A DNA stretch of 5,426 nucleotides from Betaproteobacteria bacterium. Its GTDB lineage: Bacteria > Pseudomonadota > Gammaproteobacteria > Burkholderiales > SG8-39. Positions 1 through 5,426 of this stretch are shown here, one piece after another (the first letter of the stretch is position 1; each line of letters opens with the position of its first letter). The translations under genes and the position numbers were made by a program. Below the pieces are notes generated by a model that worked only from the letters and a program-made list of their open reading frames with translations, was not told where the DNA came from and ran no database searches. The stretch covers positions 1 to 5,426 of the forward strand of contig JAOUGZ010000217.1 of NCBI GenBank assembly GCA_029865405.1, in the 5' to 3' direction.

Positions 1-194
1 ATGTCGTTGGTGATGCCGGTGAGCGCCTGGATGGCGCCCGGGATCGCGGTCTCGGGGTTGACGAGCGTGCTCCATTCGCCGGACACCTCGCCGCCGTCGA
101 TTTCGATCACCGCCACCTCGGTGACGCGGTCGTGCACCGGATGCGCGCCGGTCGTTTCCAGGTCGACGATGGCGAGGGGCGCGTCAAGCAGCAT
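1..194 (-). CDS. 3'-5' exonuclease, DEDD/DnaQ family (5' part only, runs off left edge)
   Basis: This is the N-terminal 64 residues of an exonuclease-fold protein; the rest lies beyond the left edge. The ATG at 194-192 gives MLLDAPLAIVDLETTG. VDLETTG at residues 10-16 is the Exo I motif, with D11 and E13 as the expected metal-binding acidic pair. It is followed by a beta strand (VTEVAVIEIDGG) and by NPETAIPGAIQALTGITND, the usual substrate-side segment of DnaQ-like exonucleases. The family removes nucleotides 3' to 5' from DNA or RNA with two metal ions. Exo II and Exo III are off-window, so catalytic completeness cannot be judged. It could be a free-standing epsilon-like exonuclease or the betaproteobacterial type fused to a GIY-YIG (UvrC/Cho-like) domain; the visible part does not decide. 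No in-frame start lies just upstream, and the Shine-Dalgarno is poor. It follows the GST gene by 37 bases on the same strand and is probably the last known member of that operon. Confidence 0.85.
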   Translation of the reverse strand, partial: MLLDAPLAIVDLETTGAHPVHDRVTEVAVIEIDGGEVSGEWSTLVNPETAIPGAIQALTGITND

Positions 195-231
195 GATGAC
201 CCGACATGAATATCCATCCAGTACCGCGACT

Positions 232-843
232 CTAGCGCAAAAGCGGGCCGAGCGGCACGTGTCCGGGCTGCGCCCTGACGCGCGCGAGCCAGGCGCCGAC
301 CGCCGGATAGCGCGCGAGGTCGAAGCCGCCGTCGGCCGCGCAGTGCGTGTACGCGTAGAGCGCGATGTCGGCCACGGTGTAGCGCCCGGCGGCGAAGTAC
401 GGCTCGAGCCGCAGGTGCTGCTCCATGACGGCGAGCGCCTTGTCGCCGCGCTCGCGCAGGCGCGGCAGCTCGGCGCGGCGCGGCGAGTCCGGCGGCTGGT
501 AGCGCAGAATCGCGCGCGCCACCGCGATGCAGGGCTCGTGGCTGTACTGCTCGAAGAACATCCACTGCAGCACGCGCGCGCGCCCGAGCCGGTCGGCGGG
601 CAGGAGCGGCGAGCCCTCGGCGAGGTAGGCGAGGATCGCGCCCGATTCGGGCAGGAAGCTCCCGTCCTCGAGCTCGAGCGTCGGCACCTGGCCGTTCGGG
701 TTGCAGGCGAGGAACTCCGCGCTGCGCGTCTCACCCTTCGAGGTGTCCACTTCCACCCACTGGTAGGGCAGCTGCAGCTGCTCCAGCGCGAGCCTCACCT
801 TGTAGCAGTTGCCCGAATCCGCCATGCCGTAAACCGTCACCAT
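232..843 (-). CDS. glutathione S-transferase family protein
   Basis: A 203-residue soluble protein of normal GST length. Residues 1-77 form the thioredoxin-like domain: MVTVYGMADSGNCYKVRLAL carries the N-terminal active-site region, with S10 the likely glutathione-activating residue as in theta/beta-like bacterial GSTs and C13 nearby. The conserved cis-proline is P54 in GQVPTLE, and the ES pair that holds the gamma-glutamyl group is E66-S67 in ESGAILAYL. Residues about 88-203 are the all-helical domain, including the N-capping box T156-V-A-D159 in YTVADIALYAY. GSTs conjugate or reduce electrophiles and peroxides with glutathione in the cytoplasm; the substrate cannot be read from the sequence. 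The ATG at 843-841 sits one base past the stop of the upstream gene (TGACATG), with no clear Shine-Dalgarno, so translation is probably coupled. Identification as a GST is secure; the subclass is not. Confidence 0.95.
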   Translation of the reverse strand: MVTVYGMADSGNCYKVRLALEQLQLPYQWVEVDTSKGETRSAEFLACNPNGQVPTLELEDGSFLPESGAILAYLAEGSPLLPADRLGRARVLQWMFFEQYSHEPCIAVARAILRYQPPDSPRRAELPRLRERGDKALAVMEQHLRLEPYFAAGRYTVADIALYAYTHCAADGGFDLARYPAVGAWLARVRAQPGHVPLGPLLR

Positions 844-844
844 G

Positions 845-1315
845 TCAGCGCACCAGCGTCACGACGAGATCGGCATCGTACGGCAGGAGGAAATCGCCGG
901 GCAGCGGGTGGCCCTGCGGCAGGTCGAGCTGCGCGGCGGGCTTCACGCGCACCTCCTTGACGACGAGGCTGGCGATGCGCCAGGCCGGATCGAAGAGCGC
1001 GGTGAATTCCGGCATGCCCATCAATGCGCGCGTGACGTAGCCCTCCGGCGCGGCACGCTCGTCCGGCCAGTGGCGCGAGCTCGACGCCTGGCGCGCGAGA
1101 AGCGAGGAGAGCCACGGGTACTGCGCGATCTTGCCGAAGCCCACGACCAGCGTCTCGCGCCGGCCCGCCTGGCGCAGCGCCGTGCGCACGCCCTCGAGCG
1201 TCGGCGCGAATCCCGGCGGGCAGGCCGGCACCAGCTGCACCACGCCTTCGTCGCGCCACTCGGGCTCGACCGCGCAGGGCGCGGCGGCGAGCGCAAGGGC
1301 GAGCAGCGCGCTCAC
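845..1315 (-). CDS. hypothetical protein with probable signal peptide
   Basis: A 156-residue protein I do not recognise. The GTG start at 1315-1313 overlaps the TGA of the upstream PPOX gene as GTGA, which favours this start by translational coupling; there is no Shine-Dalgarno, and I found no ATG, GTG or TTG in the roughly 20 in-frame codons upstream that I read. The N-terminus MSALLALALAAAPCAVEPEW is a short hydrophobic leader that could be cleaved near A12-A15, suggesting export to the periplasm. It is atypical because it has no basic n-region. AAPC is not a good lipobox because of the proline before C14. After the leader there are no membrane segments. C14 lies at or near the cleavage point and C32 in VPACPPGF, so a disulfide is doubtful. 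Segments such as ETLVVGFGKIAQYPWLSSLL and the strand-like C-terminus (DFLLPYDADLVVTLVR) suggest a mixed alpha/beta domain. Codon bias matches the neighbours, supporting a real gene. Function unknown. Confidence 0.75.
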   Translation of the reverse strand: MSALLALALAAAPCAVEPEWRDEGVVQLVPACPPGFAPTLEGVRTALRQAGRRETLVVGFGKIAQYPWLSSLLARQASSSRHWPDERAAPEGYVTRALMGMPEFTALFDPAWRIASLVVKEVRVKPAAQLDLPQGHPLPGDFLLPYDADLVVTLVR

Positions 1316-1782
1316 GCGCGCGCCGCCGCGGCGAGCTCGGCGGCCGAGAGGCTGTGGATGCGCCCGAAGCCGGCGACGAAGCGCGCGTCGCGCGGCGCGA
1401 TGCGCCAGAAGGAGAAATCGGCGAGCTCGAAGTTCACCGCCTGCGCCGGAAAGCGCGCCAGCCAGGCCTGCCTCGGGCCGGCGTGCGCGCCGAGCTCGGC
1501 CGCTTCGCCGCGAATGGTGATGCGCGCGAGCGTGAACGGATCGTCGCGCCCGTCGTCGGACTCGGCGACCGACAGCGCGACGTGCGCATCGGCGTGCATG
1601 TCCTGCGTGTGCCAGGCGAGCCGGCTGACGTGCACGTAGAAGGCGTCAAAGCCGGGCGCGGCGAGGTACAGCGTCATCGACGCGAGCGGCGCGCCCTGGC
1701 GCAGCGTGCCGAGGTGCGCGATGCGCCCGGTGCGCAGCAGCCGCGCGAGCACGGCGGCATCGTCGGGGTTCATCGCGGACAT
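1312..1782 (-). CDS. pyridoxamine 5'-phosphate oxidase-like (HugZ-type) FMN-binding split-barrel protein
   Basis: A 156-residue single-domain protein with the PPOX-like split barrel. Diagnostic segments are GRIAHLGTLRQGAPLASMTLY (residues 19-39), FYVHVSRLAWHTQDMHADAHVALSV (48-72), the DPFTLARITIRGEA stretch (81-94), and the C-terminal ADFSFWRIAPRDARFVAGFGRIHSLS (121-146). The S-x-LA-x-HT and ARFVAGFGR motifs are those I associate with HugZ-like haem-utilisation proteins, where FMN or haem binds at a dimer interface. This one lacks the extra C-terminal domain (DUF2470-like) of full-length HugZ, so haem oxygenase activity should not be assumed; a general FMN-dependent oxidoreductase is equally likely. 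Two starts are possible: ATG at 1782 or ATG at 1773 (residue 4). It is the first gene of the leftward cluster, overlaps the next gene by 4 bases (GTGA), and diverges from the lol permease gene with only 16 bases between start codons. Confidence 0.9.
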   Translation of the reverse strand: MSAMNPDDAAVLARLLRTGRIAHLGTLRQGAPLASMTLYLAAPGFDAFYVHVSRLAWHTQDMHADAHVALSVAESDDGRDDPFTLARITIRGEAAELGAHAGPRQAWLARFPAQAVNFELADFSFWRIAPRDARFVAGFGRIHSLSAAELAAAARA

Positions 1783-1798
1783 TGTAGTATTGCGTCCC

Positions 1799-3032
1799 GT
1801 GCGTTACGAGCTCCTCGTCGGCCTGCGCTATACCCGCGCCAAGCGCCGCAACCACTTCATCAGCTTCATCTCGCTCATCTCGATGGCCGGGATCGCGCTC
1901 GGCGTCATGGCGCTGATCGTCGTGCTCTCGGTGATGAACGGCTTCCAGCAGGAGCTGCGCACGCGCATCCTCGCCGTGGTCTCGCACGTGCAGCTCTCCG
2001 GCCCGGGCAACCGGCTGGAGGACTGGCGGCTCGTCGCCGAGGCCGCGCGCGCGCATCCGCGCGTGCGCGAGGCCGCGCCCTACATCAATGCCCAGGGCAT
2101 GCTCACCTTCGGCCAGGCGGTGCGCGGCGCCATCGTGCGCGGCGTGCTGCCCGACGCCGAGGACCGCGTCGCCGACATCGGCCGGCACATGCGCAAGGGC
2201 TCGCTCGCCGCGCTCGCGCCGGGGGAATTCAACATCGTGCTCGGCGGCGAGCTGTCGCGCGCCCTCGGCGCCTTCGTCGGCGACAAGGTGGCGCTGATCG
2301 CGCCGCAGGGCCAGGTGACGCCGGCGGGCGTGATCCCGCGGCTCAAGCAATTCACCGTCGTCGGGACATTTGAGATTGGCATGTACGAGTACGACTCGAG
2401 CCTCGCGCTCGTGCATCTCGAGGACGCGCAGAAGCTGTACCAGCTGGGCTTGGCGAGCTCGGGCGTGCGCCTCAAGCTCGACGACCTGTTTGCCGCGCGC
2501 ACGGTGGCGGCCGAGCTCTCGGCCGAGCTCGCCCCCGGGGTCTTCGCCTCCGACTGGACGCGCAGCCACGCCAATTTCTTTCGCGCCGTGGAGATCGAGA
2601 AGCGCGTGATGTTCATCATCCTCACGCTGATCGTGGCGGTGGCGGCGTTCAACATCGTGTCCACGCTGGTCATGCTGGTCACCGACAAGCAGGCCGACAT
2701 CGCCATCCTGCGGACGCTCGGCGCCGCGCCGGCGAGCATCATGCAGATCTTCGTCGTGCAGGGGGCGATGATCGGCATCATCGGCACGCTGCTCGGCGTG
2801 GTCGGCGGCGTGCTGCTGGGCTGGAACGTGGATACCGTGGTGCCGGCGATCGAGAACGCGCTCGGCTTCAAGATCCTCGCCAAGGACGTGTACTACATCT
2901 CCGACCTGCCCTCCGACGTGCAGCTGCGCGACGTCGCCACCATCGGCCTCGTGTCGCTCGCCATGTCGTTCGTGGCGACGATCTACCCGAGCTGGCGCGC
3001 CTCGCGCGTCAATCCCGCGGAGGCGCTGCGCT

Positions 3033-3040
<8 letters not shown>
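1799..3040 (+). CDS. lolC: lipoprotein-releasing ABC transporter permease, LolC/LolE family (LolF-like)
   Basis: A 413-residue inner-membrane permease that, with LolD, extracts mature lipoproteins from the inner membrane and hands them to the periplasmic chaperone LolA. It starts [20 protein letters not shown], the family's usual N-terminus, so I choose GTG 1799; TTG 1790 would add three residues, and neither has a clear Shine-Dalgarno. Visible order: TM1 about residues 25-46 ending [11 protein letters not shown]; a periplasmic MacB-type domain of about 220 residues; TM2 about 270-295; the cytoplasmic coupling segment with [10 protein letters not shown] (300-309); TM3 about 312-341; TM4 about 379-397; and the terminal [30 protein letters not shown] (174-185) matches the proline-rich Hook of LolC that binds LolA, while NIVSTLVM and the [10 protein letters not shown] segment look LolE-like. 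A single mixed-type permease suggests a homodimer, called LolF in some bacteria. The gene overlaps lolD by 8 bases. Confidence 0.96.
3019..3023 (+). promoter_or_regulatory. Shine-Dalgarno GGAGG for lolD
   Basis: GGAGG lies inside the last codons of the permease gene, nine bases before the lolD ATG at 3033. It is the clearest ribosome-binding site in the window and fixes the lolD start, which overlaps the permease stop codon by 8 bases. The overlap points to co-transcription and balanced translation of the two subunits. Confidence 0.75.
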
Positions 3041-3696
<656 letters not shown>

Positions 3697-3704
<8 letters not shown>

Positions 3705-3770
3705 GGACAGACCTCATTTTCCTTCTTGTACCGTCCTCGGACGGGGAAAATGAGGTCTGTCCCTATTTAA
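3697..3770. repeat. nested palindrome: perfect 26-base inverted repeat around an inner hairpin (REP/MITE-like)
   Basis: The left arm is 3697-3722 and begins TTAAATAGGGACAGACC. The right arm, 3745-3770, is its exact reverse complement over 26 bases. The 22-base centre (3723-3744) holds TTCTTGTA and then a second perfect hairpin, CCGTCC-TC-GGACGG (3731-3744). The arms are AT-richer than the surrounding genes. Each end carries AAATAG, which is the last lysine codon and stop of the gene running into it, lolD on the plus strand and the small membrane-protein gene on the minus strand. From memory, AAATAGGGACAGACC-type palindromes with varied centres recur in many beta- and gammaproteobacterial genomes, some with REP-associated tyrosine transposases (RAYTs); I could not check this here. 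It is probably a short non-autonomous mobile element moved in trans. The single-stranded form would fold into a long stem, which could stop transcription or protect mRNA 3' ends. Confidence 0.85.
3702..3765. terminator. possible bidirectional transcription terminator formed by the palindrome
   Basis: Transcripts entering from lolD or from the opposite side can fold the same very stable GC-containing stem (GGGACAGACC pairing with GGTCTGTCCC), followed on either strand by UAUUUAA. The U-run is short and interrupted, so it is a weak intrinsic terminator by the usual rule. Its position exactly between two convergent genes makes end-of-transcript function plausible. No other terminator-like hairpin serves lolD. 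Confidence 0.4.
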
Positions 3771-4065
3771 TCAGCCCCGCGGCCACGGCCTCGGCATAGA
3801 AGCGCTCGTCGCCGAGCGCGCGCTGCAGGACGAACCCGGGCGCGCTGCGGCGCACCGCGTAGCGCAGGCCAAGGGCGCCGATGAAGAGCAGCGCGCCGAT
3901 CACGTAGTGCCCGGCGAGCGCGAGCGCCACGGCGAGGCCGAGCAGCGGCAGGAGCACGAACGGCAGCATCAGGCGCGCCGAGACGTGGCGCGCCGCGCCT
4001 TCGCGGTCCACCTGCACCTGCAGATGCCCGTCGCGGTAGGCGGCGACGAACTCGGCGTGCGTCAC
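3763..4065 (-). CDS. small two-helix membrane protein, unknown function
   Basis: A 100-residue protein starting at GTG 4065-4063, which overlaps the TGA of the DUF2062 gene as GTGA; the start is chosen by that coupling and because the reading begins (V/M)THAEFVAAYRDGHLQVQVD. A soluble N-terminal 30 residues precede two adjacent hydrophobic segments: about 32-49 (LMLPFVLLPLLGLAVALAL) and 51-63 (HYVIGALLFIGALGL). The short C-terminal tail is PGFVLQRALGDERFYAEAVAAGLIK. The pattern F-x-x-AY-x-x-G-x-L-x-V-x-VD, then membrane helices, then a terminal FY-x-x-A-x-x-x-G-hydrophobic motif, is one I recall from unnamed small bacterial inner-membrane proteins, so this is probably a genuine conserved family. 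No function is known to me. Its last codon AAA and TAG stop are supplied by the palindrome at 3697-3770. Co-translation with DUF2062 suggests the two act together. Confidence 0.8.
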   Translation of the reverse strand: MTHAEFVAAYRDGHLQVQVDREGAARHVSARLMLPFVLLPLLGLAVALALAGHYVIGALLFIGALGLRYAVRRSAPGFVLQRALGDERFYAEAVAAGLIK

Positions 4066-4613
4066 CTGCGAGCGCGCTTCGCGCGGCGCGCGCGCCACGC
4101 GAGCACCACGTAGGCGCGCCAGCCGAGCTGCACCAGCAGGTAGCCGAGAAGCGCCAGCGTCAGGCCGAGCGCCACCAGGCCCACGGCGAGCGGCTTGCCG
4201 AGCGCGAGCGTCCAGTCGGCGAGTCGCCACAGCGAATCGACGAACTGGCCCCAGTCCATTTCGAAGGGCTCGATCCGCGGCCGCGCGTTGCCGCCGCCGA
4301 GGAGCAGGCTGCCGTAGCCGTAGGCAACGACGTACAGCGGCACGATGGTGAGCGGATTGGTATAGAGCGTCATCAGCAGCGCCACCGGAAGATTGCGGTG
4401 CAGGGGGATGGCGAGCAGGAGCGCGGCCAGCATCTGCAGCGGTCCCGGCACCAGGCCGGCGAACAGCCCGATCGCCACGGCGCCGGCGACCGAGTCGCGG
4501 TTCAGGTGCCACAGGTTCGGGTGATGCAGCAGGCTGCCGAACATCGCCACGAGGCGGTTCGCGCGCACCTCGGCAGCGCTCGGCAGGTACTTGCGGAAGA
4601 ACTTGCGCGGCAT
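4062..4613 (-). CDS. DUF2062 domain-containing membrane protein
   Basis: A 183-residue inner-membrane protein of the DUF2062 family. Diagnostic segments are the N-terminal MPRKFFRKYLPSAAEVR, LLHHPNLWHLNRDSVAGAVA (28-47), GLFAGLVPGPLQML (49-62) and LMTLYTNPLTIVPLY (80-94). GPLQ and TNP sit at the ends of predicted membrane helices. Hydrophobic stretches are about 43-70, 76-100 and 143-165, followed by a strongly basic tail (RARRAKRARR) expected to stay in the cytoplasm. The function of the family is not established; members are often encoded near envelope genes, which fits the lol neighbours. ATG 4613-4611 is the start, because MPRKFF is the usual family N-terminus; the upstream GGATGA is only a weak ribosome-binding site. 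The gene diverges from comEC by 37 bases and overlaps the downstream small membrane-protein gene by 4. Confidence 0.93.
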   Translation of the reverse strand: MPRKFFRKYLPSAAEVRANRLVAMFGSLLHHPNLWHLNRDSVAGAVAIGLFAGLVPGPLQMLAALLLAIPLHRNLPVALLMTLYTNPLTIVPLYVVAYGYGSLLLGGGNARPRIEPFEMDWGQFVDSLWRLADWTLALGKPLAVGLVALGLTLALLGYLLVQLGWRAYVVLAWRARRAKRARR

Positions 4614-4650
4614 CGGGTCATCCGGCGTGGCGCCGGCGCGTTGATTCTAG

Positions 4651-5426
4651 ATGACCGCGGCCGCGCTCGCGTTCACCGGCGGGGTGCTGCTCCTGCAGCA
4701 GCAGGCGGCGCTGCCGCCGGCGCTGTGGCTTGCCGCGCTGCCGGCCTGCGCGGCGCTTGGCGCCTGGCGCCGGTCGCTGATCGTCCCCGCCGCGCTCGCC
4801 TGCGGGTTTCTCTGGGCCGCGGGCCAGGCGCACTTGCGCCTCGCCGACCGCCTCGCGCCCGAGCTGGAAGGCGTGGACCTGGAAGTCGCGGGCGTGGTCT
4901 CCGGGCTCCCGGCGGCCGGGGAGCGCAGCCTGCGCTTCGCGTTCGAGCCCGAATCGGCGCCGGCGCGCCTGCCGCAGAAAGTACTGCTCTCCTGGTACCA
5001 CGGCCCGTCGGGCGAAGCGCCGCCCGAACTGCGCCCGGGCGAGCGCTGGCTGCTCACGCTGCGCCTGAAGCGCCCGCACGGTCCGCTCAACCCGCATGGC
5101 TTCGACTACGAGGCCTGGCTCATCGAGCGCGGCATCGGCGCCACCGGCTATGTGCGCGACGCTGCGGGCGCACGCCGCATCGGCGCGCGCAACGGGTTCG
5201 GCGACCGCGTCGCCCAGGCGCGCGCCGCGGTGCGCGACCGGTTCAAGGCGGTGCTGGGCGAGACGCCCGCCGCCGGCATCCTCGCCGCGCTCGCGGTGGG
5301 CGAGCAGCGCGCCATCGCCGGCGAGGAGTGGCGGCTTTTCAGCCGCACGGGCGTCACGCACCTGATGAGCATTTCGGGGCTGCACGTGACGCTGGTCTCG
5401 GGGCTCGCCGCCTGGCTGGTGTCGGC
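4651..5426 (+). CDS. comEC: ComEC/Rec2 DNA-uptake channel protein (N-terminal part, runs off right edge)
   Basis: The first 258 residues of ComEC, the inner-membrane channel that takes up single-stranded DNA during natural transformation; the complete protein is usually 700-850 residues. Visible order: N-terminal membrane segments at about residues 3-17, 22-38 and 43-60 (LAFTGGVLLLQQQAALPPAL is a typical start); an OB-fold/DUF4131 region about 70-175 with RPHGPLNPHGFDYEAWL (141-157) and GIGATGYV (161-168); then the beginning of the Competence domain with ILAALAVGEQ (210-219) and the family motif GVTHLMSISGLHV (234-246). The frame is open to the window edge with no stop or frameshift. ATG 4651 is the first possible start because TAG lies directly before it in frame; no good Shine-Dalgarno is visible. 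The C-terminal metallo-beta-lactamase-like domain found in many ComEC proteins would lie outside the window. Confidence 0.96.
   Translation, partial: MTAAALAFTGGVLLLQQQAALPPALWLAALPACAALGAWRRSLIVPAALACGFLWAAGQAHLRLADRLAPELEGVDLEVAGVVSGLPAAGERSLRFAFEPESAPARLPQKVLLSWYHGPSGEAPPELRPGERWLLTLRLKRPHGPLNPHGFDYEAWLIERGIGATGYVRDAAGARRIGARNGFGDRVAQARAAVRDRFKAVLGETPAAGILAALAVGEQRAIAGEEWRLFSRTGVTHLMSISGLHVTLVSGLAAWLVS

Noticed and set aside
1..960. Long plus-strand open frame of 319 codons opposite the GST and exonuclease genes.
   Set aside because: It is rich in Arg/Ala/Val with no family motifs and is antisense to two clear genes; open antisense frames are expected at this GC content.
1706..1798. 31-codon upstream extension of the lol permease frame from GTG 1706.
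   Set aside because: It overlaps the PPOX gene antisense and adds residues not found in the family, whose N-terminus begins at about [12 protein letters not shown].
842..2373. Plus-strand open frames at 842-1639 and 1354-2373.
   Set aside because: They lie opposite the PPOX and exported-protein genes or in another frame of the permease gene, have skewed Arg/Ala/His composition, and show no domain.
1646..2883. Minus-strand open frames at 1646-2569 and 2080-2883 opposite the permease gene.
   Set aside because: They are antisense to a gene with complete family signatures and show no motif of their own.
4066..4512. N-terminal extension of the small membrane-protein frame by 149 codons.
   Set aside because: That stretch is in another frame of the DUF2062 gene and is Arg/Ala-rich; recognisable protein begins only at the GTG at 4065.
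4618..5385. Minus-strand open frame of 255 codons opposite comEC.
   Set aside because: The plus strand carries unmistakable ComEC motifs in an uninterrupted frame, and the antisense product is compositionally typical of a GC-rich shadow.

Overview
The window is very GC-rich (by eye about 70%, with a strong G/C third-position bias) and almost wholly coding. The organism is most likely a betaproteobacterium of the Burkholderiales, Rhodocyclales or Nitrosomonadales type. The evidence is a single LolC/E-type permease followed by LolD, close to comEC, with a DUF2062 protein beginning MPRKFF between them. This taxonomic call rests on remembered gene order and protein style, not on a search.

Layout, left to right. 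(1) A leftward cluster runs from 1782 off the left edge. It encodes an FMN-binding split-barrel (PPOX/HugZ-like) protein, an unrecognised probably exported protein, a glutathione S-transferase, and the first 64 residues of a DEDD-type 3'-5' exonuclease. The first two genes overlap by 4 bases (GTGA), the next junction has a 1-base gap, and the last a 37-base gap, so this looks like one operon. (2) Only 16 bases away, a rightward pair encodes the lipoprotein-releasing ABC transporter: lolC/E-type permease and lolD ATPase, overlapping by 8 bases. (3) A 74-base nested palindrome (3697-3770) lies between lolD and the next, convergent gene. (4) A leftward pair encodes a DUF2062 membrane protein and a 100-residue membrane protein, again joined by a GTGA overlap. 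(5) Diverging from that pair by 37 bases is the start of comEC, the DNA-uptake channel, cut by the right edge.

How the genes work together: LolC/E and LolD form the inner-membrane machine that extracts outer-membrane lipoproteins and passes them to LolA. ComEC would carry single-stranded DNA across the inner membrane during transformation. DUF2062 and the small membrane protein are probably a co-translated pair of unknown function. The leftward cluster mixes probable redox/detoxification proteins with a nuclease and has no obvious single pathway.

The most unusual item is the palindrome. Its two perfect 26-base arms each contain the final lysine codon and TAG stop codon of the gene that runs into it, so one inserted element ends both convergent genes. 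No stretch over 300 bases lacks a gene. I see no RNA gene, CRISPR array, complete insertion sequence or plainly new enzymatic system; most of the window is ordinary chromosomal backbone.
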